Of a DNA stretch of 64,000 bases, positions 1 through 10,400 are shown in pieces. The notes under the pieces are model-generated. The model was not told the origin of the DNA. It ran no database searches and was given only the letters and a program-made list of their open reading frames with translations. Made by a program: the position numbers and the translations under genes. Within the stretch, counting starts at the first letter, position 1. Each line of letters starts with the position of its first letter. Source of the stretch: Paludibacteraceae bacterium (GTDB lineage Bacteria > Bacteroidota > Bacteroidia > Bacteroidales > Paludibacteraceae); contig JAFGVV010000046.1 in the NCBI GenBank assembly GCA_016937795.1, positions 84,285 through 148,284 on the forward strand, in the 5' to 3' direction.

Positions 1-1013
1 CCATCTTCCACCTGTTTTTTCAGATATTTGAAATACACTTCGCCCTGCATATCCATGTCCACTCCGGCTTTTATAGCCAGAAGTCCTGCTTCGGGATCGT
101 CGGCAGCTACACCATGATGTACCATTTCGTTGATAGACGTATAATCGGTCACCACAAAGCCTTTAAAGCCAAGCTGATCGCGCAAAAGATCGGTCATCAG
201 ATATTTGCTTCCGGTAGCAGGAACGCCATCGAGTTCGTTGAACGAAGTCATTACGCTCATAGCGCCTGCATCGATAGCTGCTTTGTAAGGAGGGAGATAA
301 ATATCGAGGAAAGTACGCTCCGACATATCTACGGTATTATAATCGCGACCTGCCTGTGGAGCGCCATAAGCGGCAAAATGTTTCACTGTGGCAAGCACAG
401 TCAGCGTGTCAGAAAGGTCGTTATCCTTGCCCTGAAAACCACGAACGCGGGCAGCCGCAATTTTCGAGCCCAGAAAAGGATCTTCGCCGGCACCTTCTGA
501 AACGCGTCCCCAGCGTGGCTCAACCGAAACATCCACCATGGGTGCAAAAGTCCAGTTGAGACCCGAGGCAGCAGCTTCGATAGCTGCTACACGGGCACCT
601 TATTCAATAGCTTCCAAATCCCACGAGGCCGATTCTCCCAACGAAATCGGGAAAATCGTTTTGTGCCCGTGGATTACATCATAACCAAACAACAACGGTA
701 TACCTAACCTTGATTCTTCAACGGCGATACGCTGCAATTCGCGTACATAAGCCGTCGTATGTGCATTGAATATATTTCCGCAATGACCTTTGCGGATATC
801 TTCCATATATGTACTTCGGAGTGTGGGACCGGTTACATCCCAGTCGCTTGTATAAAGTACCAGTTGCCCGATTTTTTCTTCGAGCGTCATAAGTTGAAGT
901 ACTGAATCGACTCTCTGATCGAGTGCGGCATCGCCTGAACTCTGTTTTGACCCGCAGGCTACAAAAAACACGCTGAAAGAAATCAGCAGCATTTGATAAA
1001 TTGTGTGTCTCAT
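1..1013 (-). pseudogene. GH3 beta-glucosidase (BglX-like) lipoprotein, interrupted by an in-frame stop and cut by the window edge
   Basis: The first 137 codons from the ATG at 1013 encode a lipoprotein signal ending in FFVAC (Cys20). They continue as the start of a glycoside hydrolase family 3 catalytic barrel (LTLEEKIGQL, GIPLLFGYDVIHG). Codon 138 is TAA at 600-602. The same frame then resumes without a gap as GARVAAIEAAASG, FAPMVDVSVEPRWGR and VKHFAAYGAP, and reaches the GH3 nucleophile motif VVTDYTS, whose Asp codon is at 144-146. The reading frame is still open at position 1. Enzymes of this family release glucose from the non-reducing ends of beta-glucosides in the periplasm. The break is a single codon, where relatives usually have Lys, so it is either a recent nonsense mutation or a sequencing error. 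No downstream start would restore a full catalytic domain. Confidence 0.9.
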
Positions 1014-1389
1014 ATTTTGTGATATTATTATTTTCGGTTTTGTTGTGCTGCAAATATAAGGGGACAAAAATCAGATTGATACTTTTTTACACCCCACTAC
1101 ATCACTACAGAAAAAATCACCCACAAAAACTAACCCTACACAAGCACTACTATAACAAAATGACAGAAACCAAAGTTCTGATTATCTATAATTTAATTAA
1201 AAGTGATTTTTTGGAAATAATTTTAATTTTTAACAAGCCCAAAGAGGCATAAAGCCTCAAAAAAGGGATAACAATGAAATATCCGGCTAATTCAGGCTGG
1301 CAGCATATTGAATATTCAGTGAAAGTACAGCAATTTTTGAAGGGAAATATTCTGATACATGACCCAAACCTGATATTTTTCTACAAAAA
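1014..1389. other. Non-coding spacer upstream of the GH3 gene
   Basis: AT-rich sequence without a supported gene. Short open frames here have no initiation signal or recognisable product. Apart from the promoter element at 1051-1058 nothing functional is visible. The right end grades into degenerate copies of the 21-bp repeat. Confidence 0.5.
1051..1058 (-). promoter_or_regulatory. Bacteroidetes -7 promoter element for the GH3 gene
   Basis: On the minus strand this reads TATATTTG, matching TAnnTTTG, 38 bases before the ATG at 1013. No clear -33 TTTG is seen at the usual spacing. Confidence 0.5.
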
Positions 1390-1893
1390 CAGCCGACAAT
1401 TTATGTTTAAGAGGAAATCATTCTAGTCAAACATGAAATCTTTCGGATCAGAATAGAAATCATTCCATTAAAAGAACCGCTCATTCATGTTTTAGAGGAA
1501 AGCTTTCTACTGAAACATGAAATCATTTGGGTCAGATTAGAAAACTTTATGTTGAAAATAGAAATCTTTCGGGTAGAAACAGACATTTTTCTGTTGAAAA
1601 CAGAAAATTGTCTATCAGAACATGAAATCATTTGGGTCAGAATAGAAATCATTCTATAAAAAGAACCGCTCATTCATGTTTTCGAGGAAAGCTTTCTACT
1701 CAAACATGAAATCTTTCGGGTCAGAACAGAAAACTTTCTGTTGAAAGTAGAAATCATTCGGGTATCAACAGACATTTTTCTGTTGAAAACAGAAATCTTT
1801 CGGGTCGGAACAGAAAACTGTCTATCCGGGCATGAAATCATTCGGGTCAGAATAGAAATTTTTCTGATTAGAATAGAAATCATTCAGTTTTCG
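1390..1893. repeat. Array of about 24 degenerate 21-bp tandem repeats with a 189-bp higher-order unit
   Basis: From 1390 to 1893 the sequence can be cut into consecutive 21-mers with no indel. The core consensus is GAAATCATTCGGGTCAGA, preceded by ATA, ACA or CAT. Many units contain an imperfect palindrome GAAA-NN-TTTC, for example CAGAAAACTTTCTG. A distinctive unit GAACCGCTCATTCATGTTTT starts at 1474 and again at 1663, exactly nine units (189 bp) apart, followed each time by GAGGAAAGCTTTCTAC. A weaker third copy starts at 1390. The period is two helical turns, so the A-tracts are phased. The minus strand is open in part as heptapeptide repeats, but this follows from the 21-nt period and there is no convincing start. 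Confidence 0.88.
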
Positions 1894-1902
1894 GGTTTAG
1901 TA

Positions 1903-2075
1903 GGGTCTGTTCAATAAACTGTGTCAAAAGGGGCTAAATAATTATAATTACCCTCAGTGTTGTCCGGTAAAAAAAACACGAATGATTAAAATGAGATCTC
2001 TCACTTCGTTCGAAATGACAATCAGATAGTTACAACAATAATTTACTATATAAAACTACTATAAATAAACAGCCC
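1903..2075. mobile_element. Possible MITE or insertion sequence remnant
   Basis: The segment begins GGGTCTGTTCAATAAA and ends with the imperfect inverse TAAATAAACAGCCC, so the ends can be aligned as degraded terminal inverted repeats. The interior is non-coding and contains a stretch at 1993-2020 (GAGATCTCTCACTTCG followed by TTCGAAATGACA) that resembles dispersed intergenic repeats of Bacteroidetes. No transposase is present and no clean target-site duplication is seen. Confidence 0.3.
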
Positions 2076-2076
2076 A

Positions 2077-4935
2077 CTATTTAAATTCAATCATAAACTC
2101 GGTAAGGCTTTTCGACGAGGGCAGGCCAATTTTTTTGCGGATACGGTAGCGGCCTACTTCCACTCCTTTAAGCGAGATATTCATCAGATGCGCAATGTCC
2201 TTGCTCGACAGATTGAGGCGCAAATAAGCACAAAAGCGCAGGTCGTTGGAGGTTAGTTCGGGATAACGCTCGTGCAGATTGCGGAAAAAGTTTTCGTGAA
2301 TGCGGTCGAAGTTAGCCTGAAACACAGCCCAGTCGGCTTCGGAGCTAAGATTATCGTCGAGCAGGCGGATGAGTTTATCGTAATACTTGTTGGGATATTG
2401 CGAACCCAGAATATTTTTCTGCGCCATTACCTCCTCTTTGATACCTACCAGAATCTCGTTTTTCTTGATAATGGTCATGGTGGATTCGGCCAATTCCTTA
2501 CTTTTTAGCGTCAGTTCCGATTTTAGTTTGTCCTTTTCGAGTTCAATAATCTGTTTCTCACGTTTTTCAATTTCGCGCATTCTGATTTCCTCCTGTTCGC
2601 GGTGAATCTTTTCCTTTTTCACCCTAAACAAATGCTGAATGTAAAAATATATTCCTGCCATTAACATTAAAAATAAAAGCAGGTAAATCACTTTGGCAAA
2701 AACACTCAGATAAAACGGAGGCTTTATTTCGAAACTGTACGAAACCGACGAAAGCACAATGCCCGTGTTATTGAGTACTTCGGCTTCGAGTGTATATTCG
2801 CCGTAAGGCAGATAATTATACACTTTCGAAGGCGTGGCAACAGGTTCGCTCCACACTTTGTCGAGTCCCTTCAGTTTAAAACGATACAGCAGATTTGCCA
2901 AACGATAGTCCGGATAAAAAACTCTGAAAAGCAGGTTATTGGTACGAAATGGCAATTTACGCTGCACAGAATCGCTGAGTTGCAAAAAAACATTTTCCTT
3001 CGATTCTGCATCGAAAGCAAGCACACTTCGTATGGCTAATTGTGTGTTTTGTCGTTCAGCGAGTGCTTCGTCGTAACGATAAAGCGCCAGGCCATTTTCG
3101 AGTGTAAACAGACATTCGTTTTCCGACACAGGGATAATATTCTGATAATCGTCCACCGTTTGATTGAGGAACAATGAATAATGCACCACATCCAATATGG
3201 CAATATCGCCGGGTTTCACACGCACCAGAGCAGCCTCTCCATCGAGAATAAACCAGTACAAATCCGATCTGAAATGATTCAGCCTGTAGGCTTTCGAGAA
3301 ATAACCGAGTTTTTCGTTCAACTCGTCATACGGAATAATTTTTTTCTGAATATCGTCGAAAGTATAAAAAGCATTATGGTCGGTAAAAACCACACGGTTG
3401 TTCACCGAAAACACATTGATATTTGCCTGCGTTTTTCCATCGAGCGTTTTAAAAGTTTGAATATGCTCAATGCTTCTCAAATCGGGCTTCAGTCTTATGG
3501 CGTAAAGTCCCTGATGCAGGTGACTGGCCCAGATAGTGCCTGTGTAATCGATTTCGATATAGCGTACAGGATTTACAAAACCGGCTACGGTATGACTGAA
3601 TTTCCATTGTCCGTTTTCGCGAATATAAATACAAAGGTCGGTGTAAGTGCCCTGCACGAGAATTTCCTGCCCCTGTACCAACCCTTTTCGGATACAAATA
3701 CCACCACGCACGGGCGACATAAACGAAATGCCGGAAGGGTTTATGCTGAAGGTTTCTTCGTTGTTGCCACAAATCACCTGATTATCAAATTGGCTCACAT
3801 TCCATATTTGTCCTTTTAAGGCTGGTTCAAGACTCAAATCACTTACTGACCGCCGGGTCTCGTCGTACCGGGCGCGGTAAAGTCCCTGATTGGTACCAAT
3901 CAATAAATTTGAAGCATTGTAATTTAATGAATATACAGCTCCGATAGAGGGTTTGAATGCATGAATATAGCGCAGTGACGAATTGAGCTGAATGGATGCA
4001 AGTCCTTTGTCCATAGCCAGCCATAGATTCCTGTCTTTATCGTAAAACATTCCCAACACCGTATTATTCTGCAGAATATTCGAAGTATTGAGCGTCCACA
4101 AATGATTGCCCTTTTTGTCGATGGCAGTTACTCCGTTGAGGATTGTTCCAAGTACAATAATTCCATCGGTTGTAATCAGCGCACGGTTTATTTCCGCACG
4201 TTTGATTTCGGCATCAACTGCCGTTGCGAAGGGTTTGAATATTGTTCCATCGAACAGGAAAAGCCCGTCCGACTTTGTCACCACAAGTGCATGCAGCGGG
4301 TCGAAAGTGAGCACAGAGAACACCTGACTACCAAACAGATTTTGCTGAACGGGAAATAGTTTCCGTTTTTCCATATCGAAAAAGCCAAAGCCAAACTGTT
4401 CGGTATGTGTGTAAATTTTATCGCGGTACTGATTGAAAAACAGAAAAGTATAAGGCAAGCGATACCCATAAACCTTATTGTCTTTTATTTCAAAATATGA
4501 AGTAAACGACTGGAAAATAACGCGGTCTTTAAGCTGCAGAATGGTTCAGATTTCATCATTCTGCATATCGTAAGCTTTCAGACTATCGGAAAGTGAGGTG
4601 TAAGCAAGTTGACCAAGTTCGTCTTTCTGAAAAAAACCAAACTCTTCGAACGAGCCCACATAAATTCTTTCAGCCGAAACCAGGAGTGAGCGCACAATTT
4701 TATTCTGAGGCATGCGGTGCAACTCCCACGACGAGCCATCGTACTGCAACAAACCATTGTTATTGCCAAAGTACATCATACCATCGGCACCCTGCCCCAC
4801 TGCCCAGTTCTGATTGGCAGCGCCGTAGTCCTTTTTATTATATTGCTTTACAATGGGCGTAAATTCCTGCGAAAACACACATTGCAAAAGCATTTGGAAA
4901 ATAAAAAAAGTGATAATGCGATGGCTTATATTCAT
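2077..4935 (-). pseudogene. Propeller/Y_Y_Y sensor-regulator with C-terminal LuxR-type HTH, interrupted by an in-frame TGA
   Basis: The ATG at 4935 opens a signal peptide (MNISHRIITFFIF...VFSQ) followed by a ligand-binding beta-propeller of the two-component-regulator type up to about residue 640. Next come a Y_Y_Y domain near residue 700, one transmembrane segment (about 745-765, VIYLLLFLMLMAGIYFYI), a charged coiled coil and a LuxR/GerE-like helix-turn-helix at the C-terminus (LSSKDIAHLMNISLKGVEVGRYRIRKKIG). No histidine kinase or receiver domain is present, so signalling would pass directly from periplasmic sensor to DNA binding. Codon 130 is TGA at 4546-4548 where the frame reads NDEI-stop-TILQLKD. 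TGG (Trp) would restore it with one change. An internal ATG at 4458 could make only a truncated product without a signal peptide. It lies beside the GH3 gene and might have controlled it, which is inference. Confidence 0.85.
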
Positions 4936-5020
4936 GTACGAAAAAGTTAATTGATCATTTGGAAAAGTGACACAAAATAAGAAAACAAATTTCAATTTGC
5001 AAAATACCGGAGAAATTAAT

Positions 5021-5056
5021 AAAAATCCCCGTCTGAAATTCAATTCAAACAGGGAT
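5021..5056 (-). terminator. Rho-independent terminator downstream of prfC
   Basis: ATCCC and GGGAT arms with inner pairs GT/AC and TGAA/TTCA separated by two mismatches. The hairpin is followed on the minus strand by a T run (5021-5025 read as TTTTT). Confidence 0.55.
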
Positions 5057-5133
5057 ATAATATTGAATGTGGTCTTATTCTATTTTAAAAACTACTTACT
5101 ACCAACTAAAAAACTAATTACTAATTACTGTTC

Positions 5134-6708
5134 TCAAAATTCCGAACTAAAATGGAATCTGATATTTTTGAAGTCGTTTTGAGCCATTTGCAGCACATAA
5201 CCTGAATCTGCCAGAAATACATCGCGACCATCTTTATCCACAGCCATAAATTGTGATTTACGCTTTTTGAAATTTTCGAGTTCTGTGGCATCGTCACTCT
5301 CAATCCAGCAGGCTTTGTACAGGTTTATAGGCTCCCAGCGACACTGAGCACCATATTCGTGCAACAGACGATATTGAATAACCTCAAACTGAAGCTGACC
5401 TACAGTACCAATAATTTTACGATTGTTGAACTGATTCACAAACAACTGCGCCACGCCTTCGTCCATAAGCTGATTGATGCCTTTTTCCAATTGTTTGGTT
5501 TTCATCGGATCGGCGTTTTCAATATATTTAAACATTTCGGGCGAAAAGCTCGGAATGCCTTTGAACTGAAGTATTTCACCCGAAGTCAGCGTATCGCCAA
5601 TTTTGAATGTGCCGGTATCGGGTAGACCCACAATATCGCCGGCATAAGCTTCGTCCACCGTTTCCTTTTTCTGCGCCATAAAAGCAGTCGGTGCCGAAAA
5701 GCGCATCATTTTGCCATGACGCACATGGCGGTAGTTTACATTTCGTTCAAACTTGCCCGAACATATTTTCACAAAAGCAATACAGCTTCGGTGATTGGGG
5801 TCCATATTGGCATGAATTTTAAAAATAAAGCCTGTAAAAGCTTCCTCGTAAGGATCTATCACGCGTTCGGGCGTTTCTACAGGACGTGGCGAAGGGGCAA
5901 TTTCCACAAAACAATCGAGCAATTCCTTAACCCCAAAAGTGTTCAGTGCGCTTCCGAAAAATACCGGAGCAAGTTCACCGGCAAGATATTTATTGACATC
6001 AAACTCAGAATAAACACCATTGATAAGTTCAAGGTCTTCGCGAAGTTTCGCTGCATCATCATCGCCTACGAGTTTGTCGAGTTCCACTCCATTCACATCC
6101 ACCTTTACGGTTTCGCTCACCATTTGTTTGTTTGGCGTGTAAAGTTCCAGATTGTCTTTGTAAATATTGTAAACACCCTTGAACGAGAAACCCTGATTAA
6201 TTGGCCAGCTCAGCGGACGCACATTGATTTTCAGCTCTGCTTCTAATTCGTCGAGCAAGTCGAAAGCATCTTTTCCTTCGCGGTCCATTTTGTTTACGAA
6301 AATCATCACCGGCGTATTGCGCATACGGCACACTTCCATCAGTTTACGCGTTTGTGCTTCCACCCCTTTGGCCGTATCTACCACAATAATTACACTGTCC
6401 ACAGCCGTGAGCGTACGGTATGTATCTTCGGCAAAATCCTGGTGCCCGGGAGTGTCGAGAATGTTGATTTTATAATCGCGGTACTCGAAACCCATTACCG
6501 AAGTGGCTACCGAAATTCCACGTTGCTTTTCAATTTCCATCCAGTCCGACGTGGCTGTTTTCTTTATTTTGTTCGATTTTACAGCACCTGCCACATGAAT
6601 GGCACCCCCGAAAAGTAAAAGTTTTTCGGTAAGCGTAGTTTTACCCGCATCGGGGTGACTGATAATAGCAAAGGTACGACGGCGCTGAATTTCTGAGACT
6701 AATGACAT
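5134..6708 (-). CDS. prfC: Peptide chain release factor 3 (RF3), GTPase
   Basis: The 524-residue product is a translational GTPase that removes RF1 or RF2 from the ribosome after peptide release. The P-loop is SHPDAGKTT at residues 17-25, the switch II motif DTPGH is at 85-89 and NKMD is at 139-142. The segment [18 protein letters not shown], with the RF3-typical SDWMxxEKxRGISV, separates it from EF-G. Length is normal for bacterial RF3. The start at 6708 ([16 protein letters not shown]) matches the family N-terminus and lies 27 bases after a clear promoter. It appears to be transcribed alone, with its own terminator. It is unrelated in function to the interrupted gene downstream, although loss of RF3 is known to affect stop-codon readthrough. 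Confidence 0.96.
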   Translation of the reverse strand: MSLVSEIQRRRTFAIISHPDAGKTTLTEKLLLFGGAIHVAGAVKSNKIKKTATSDWMEIEKQRGISVATSVMGFEYRDYKINILDTPGHQDFAEDTYRTLTAVDSVIIVVDTAKGVEAQTRKLMEVCRMRNTPVMIFVNKMDREGKDAFDLLDELEAELKINVRPLSWPINQGFSFKGVYNIYKDNLELYTPNKQMVSETVKVDVNGVELDKLVGDDDAAKLREDLELINGVYSEFDVNKYLAGELAPVFFGSALNTFGVKELLDCFVEIAPSPRPVETPERVIDPYEEAFTGFIFKIHANMDPNHRSCIAFVKICSGKFERNVNYRHVRHGKMMRFSAPTAFMAQKKETVDEAYAGDIVGLPDTGTFKIGDTLTSGEILQFKGIPSFSPEMFKYIENADPMKTKQLEKGINQLMDEGVAQLFVNQFNNRKIIGTVGQLQFEVIQYRLLHEYGAQCRWEPINLYKACWIESDDATELENFKKRKSQFMAVDKDGRDVFLADSGYVLQMAQNDFKNIRFHFSSEF

Positions 6709-6734
6709 ATATTGTGTTTGATTTTTTGAGGCTG

Positions 6735-6766
6735 CAAAAGTACTGAAATTTAGCTAAAGAGCCAAA
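6735..6766 (-). promoter_or_regulatory. Promoter of prfC
   Basis: Minus strand reads TTTG (6766-6763), a 20-base spacer, then TACTTTTG (6742-6735). This is a full match to the Bacteroidetes primary-sigma promoter TTTG-n19/20-TAnnTTTG. Confidence 0.75.
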
Positions 6767-6792
6767 CTACAGTCTATTCGGATTTTTTCAAT

Positions 6793-6830
6793 AAAAAAAG
6801 CATCCGCTCAATTTGGCTCAATCAACGGAC
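6793..6830 (-). terminator. Probable terminator of the 131-residue membrane protein gene
   Basis: On the minus strand GTCCGTT pairs with the segment GAGCGGAT (including two G-U pairs) and is followed by GC and a run of seven T. Confidence 0.5.
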
Positions 6831-6856
6831 ACTTTTAATACTATACAAGTTAACGA

Positions 6857-7252
6857 TTACAATCCGCGACGCTCGCTTACAATAAGCAATGCTTCGTCGC
6901 GTATAGCGATAGGCAGTTGTATATTGCGCAGTTGCAGACTTTTAAGCCACGAAGCCACTTCATTTTCCCTAAGGGTATAAAACACATCCGCAATCTGATT
7001 TTGTTGCTGTTCGCTTAACATATCAGCTTCGATGCCCGACAGTTTATCAAGCTCTTCGTCGTCGAAATACTCAATTTTGTCGCTCGAGTTCAAAAGCGAA
7101 TCAGCCTCACAAACCTCATGTGCTCCACAACAACCTTCCGGATTGTTTTCAATCACAATTTTCTGCTCTTCATTTTTATTTTTTCTGTTGAAATAAGTCA
7201 GCAGATAAACCAATAAACCGAACGCTATCAGCGTAATAATTAAAACCCACAT
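6857..7252 (-). CDS. Small single-pass membrane protein with a CCGAHEVC motif
   Basis: A 131-residue protein of unknown function. Residues 1-20 form one N-terminal transmembrane helix (MWVLIITLIAFGLLVYLLTY), followed by a basic stretch. A cysteine-rich motif GCCGAHEVCE (Cys41, Cys42, Cys48) could bind a metal or form disulfides. An acidic region (FDDEELDKLSG) and a helical C-terminus ending SERRGL follow. I recall proteins of this layout being conserved in Bacteroidetes, but I cannot assign a function. The ATG at 7252 is preceded on its strand by TAACTTTG at 7304-7297, and the gene is divergent from porW. The reading frame, codon use and conserved-looking motif support a real gene. Confidence 0.75.
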   Translation of the reverse strand: MWVLIITLIAFGLLVYLLTYFNRKNKNEEQKIVIENNPEGCCGAHEVCEADSLLNSSDKIEYFDDEELDKLSGIEADMLSEQQQNQIADVFYTLRENEVASWLKSLQLRNIQLPIAIRDEALLIVSERRGL

Positions 7253-7296
7253 ATATTTTAAGTGATATTTATCTTAATACAACATAATTTTCGCTG

Positions 7297-7304
7297 CAAA
7301 GTTA
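7297..7304 (-). promoter_or_regulatory. -7 element for the 131-residue membrane protein gene
   Basis: Minus strand TAACTTTG, a match to TAnnTTTG, 45 bases before the ATG at 7252. No convincing -33 element. Confidence 0.5.
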
Positions 7305-7326
7305 ACTCTTAATGCCCAATTTTGCT

Positions 7327-7334
7327 TATTTTTG
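7327..7334 (+). promoter_or_regulatory. -7 element for porW
   Basis: TATTTTTG matches TAnnTTTG. It is divergent from, and only 23 bases from, the element for the minus-strand neighbour, so the two genes share a compact divergent control region. Confidence 0.5.
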
Positions 7335-7423
7335 TGAGTTAAAAACACAATAGATTGCAGTTTTTTAAGTTAGTACTTCTGAATTCTGAATTATTATTAA
7401 GAACACTTTTTTCTATCGCAACT

Positions 7424-10400
7424 TTGAAAGTTAAATTACAACATATCATTCCGTTATTACTATTAATGCTTCTTGCAGGTGGTTGTTCAATGAAAAAAAA
7501 CACTCGCACCACCCGCAATTTCAAAGCTTTGAACACGCGTTTCAATGTGTATTTCAACGGACAGACAAGCTACGAGCTGGGGCTTAAAAAAATTGCTGAA
7601 TCGCACTCCGAAGACTATTCGGCAATTATTCCGCTTTATCCCATAAGTCATCACGAAAATGCCAACTCAGCGAAAAGCGACATGGATCGCTCCATCGAGA
7701 AATCGCGAAAAGCCATAAAACTCTATTCTATAAAACAAAAGCCCGAACGCAACCTGCGCAAATGGAGCGACCCCGAATACAGGCTGTGGTACAATCAGAA
7801 TGAATTTAACCCCGAACTGATACATGCCTGGATGCTACTTGCCAAATCGGAATTTCATAAAGCCGATTTTATTGGCTCGGTAGGCACATTCACTTATATT
7901 GCGCGTCACTACAGTCACGACAAGGATGTGGTGGCACAATGTCAGCTATGGATGGCACGTGCTTATGGCGAAATGGGCTGGATTTACGAAGCTGAGCAGG
8001 TACTTTCGAAAATTAAACAGGACGACCTTAAAATGTCGAACACAGGACTGTTTGCAGCCGTAAATGCCGATTTATTACTCAAAAAGAAACAATATCGCGA
8101 AGCCATCCCTTTTCTCGAACTGACGCTAAAAAGCGAAAAGGACAAGTTGCAAAAACAACGCATAAACTACCTGTTGGCACAACTCTATCGCAAAACGGGG
8201 AACGACACACAAGCTTACAAACTTTTCAGCGAGGTGGTAAAAATGAATCCACCTTACGAAATGGATTTCAATGCACGTATTTACCGTGCCGAACTTAACC
8301 CGAATGTAATCGCAGTACGCAAGGAGCTGGAGAAAATGCTTAAAAACCCAAACAACAAGGATTATCACGATCAGATTTACTTCACACTCGGAAAAACATA
8401 TCTGGCTCAGGGCGACACTGTGCAGGCTATGAAACTTTATGAGCAATCGGCTGAAAGCAGCACTCGCAATGGATTCGACAAAGCGCTGACACTTATCACC
8501 CTGGGCGACCTTTATTACAACAATCAAAACTATATCCAAGCGCAACCATGCTACGACGAAGCTTCGAAAATCATTACAGTGGAAAACGAAGACTACGCAC
8601 GTGTGGAAAAACGCGCCATCACCCTGAGCGAACTCGTAGTGCAACACGAAATTGTGGTTTTGCAGGATAGCCTTCAATACCTTGCCTCACTACCCGAAGA
8701 CAAGCGCCTGGAAACCATCAATAAAGTAATTGAGAAACTCATTGCCGACGAAAAAGCGGCTGCCGAAGCTGAAGCTGCCAAAGCCAATCAGATAGACGAT
8801 GGTCCCGAACTTATGCAACCTCTTGGATTTAATCAGGGTAGCGGCGATTGGTATTTCTACAATACTTCCATCGTAAAAACCGGACAACGTGACTTTCGTA
8901 AAAAATGGGGCACACGTAAACTTGAAGATAACTGGCGACGCACAAACAAAAGCTCTGCGCTGTTTGCCGACGAAACTATTACCAACGACAATACCGGAGA
9001 ACTTGTTGAAGGAGCTGAAAACGACACAACCAATATCAACACTGCCAGCGATCCGAAATCGCCGGAATTCTACCTGCAACAAATTCCGCTGACCACAGCT
9101 GCCATCAAAAAATCAAATGCCGAAATTGCCGATGCACTCTTCAGCATGGGCATGATATACAAGGACAAAGTAGAAGATTACCCTATGGCTGTGCGTACTT
9201 TCGAAGAATTCAACAAGCGCTTCCCTGCCGACCCACGCGTGGAAGAGTCGCTATATCAGGCTTATATTGTGAGCTCCCGCTTGAAAGATGATTCGCAGGT
9301 TATACATTTCAAAAACACTCTGCTTACTCAATTTCCGGCATCGAAATATGCCGAAGTTTTGTCGCAGCCCGACTACAGCGCACGTATGGAACGTATGATA
9401 CAACAACAGGACTCGCTCTACCGCGTGACCTACGACGCTTACAACCGCAGTGACTTTGCTACTGTACATCAGCAGGTAGCCTATATGCAAAAAGAGTTTC
9501 CGCTATCGTCCTTACTACCCAAATTCCTTTTCCTTGATGCTTTAAGCACCGGAAAATCGGACACCCAGGACAAATTCGAAGTAAAACTCAACCACTTAGT
9601 CGAAAAATATCCCGAAAGTGATGTAAGCTCCATGTCGAAGGACATCATTGCATTAATGACACAGGGCCGCGAAGCCAAAACAGGAACCACACACGGCAGC
9701 CTGCTTTCGCGACGCGAAAAAACACTTAACACTGAGGATGCCGAACAGGAAAACAAGCAATTTTCTATTGAAAAAGAAAGCAAACACAGGCTTTTACTGA
9801 TTAGCTCAGCCGACAAAACAGCCATCAACAATATGCTGTTCAATGTGGCCGCTTATAACTTCACAAGGTTTATGGTAAAAGACTTCGATTTGGTTATCAA
9901 CACAATTGACAGCACTAAAACCAGCCTGTCAGTCACCAACTTCGATTCGTACGACGAAGCGCTGTGGTACCTTAGCTCTGTGGACACCGACCCCGAACTG
10001 CGAGCAATTTTCGACGACAACGCAACTCAAAAAATAATAGTTTCGGAAGAAAACTACGCTTTATTGCGCACCGTTTTCAGTCTTGACGAGTATCAGCTTT
10101 TCCATCAAAGTAATCTGGCAAAATCAGTAACTCAGATCAACACAAATTCAAAACTATCAATAAAAAAAGATATCAAAACTGTGTTGGAAAATAAACCTTC
10201 AGTGACACAGGCAAATACCAAAACAGAAAAAAAAGCAACAGAAGTTGCGAAAAACAACAGCACTCAAACCGGCGAAAATAAACCGGCTACAGCTACTACC
10301 AATACTGCCCCGACCACCACAGCATCTGTTAACACTCAAGCATCAACAGCCACGCAATCAACAACTCCTGCTGCTGTAAAGGATGATGTGCCATTGTTCA

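Noticed and set aside
1485..1883. Two minus-strand frames coding heptapeptide repeats (for example MISILTRMISCPDRQFSVPT)
   Set aside because: The periodicity is a direct result of the 21-bp DNA repeat. The two frames are split by TGA, there is no start context, signal peptide or promoter, and changes do not favour third codon positions.
1390..1893. CRISPR array
   Set aside because: The units are contiguous 21-mers with no unique spacers between them, and no cas genes are present.
3181..3819. Plus-strand open frame of 212 codons inside the sensor-regulator
   Set aside because: Antisense to the beta-propeller coding sequence, with no recognisable domain or initiation signal.
4546..4548. TGA read as tryptophan or selenocysteine
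   Set aside because: TGA ends several intact genes here (xth, the aminotransferase, DUF4286). No selenocysteine insertion hairpin or selenium gene is seen, and Trp fits the context as a plain one-base mutation.
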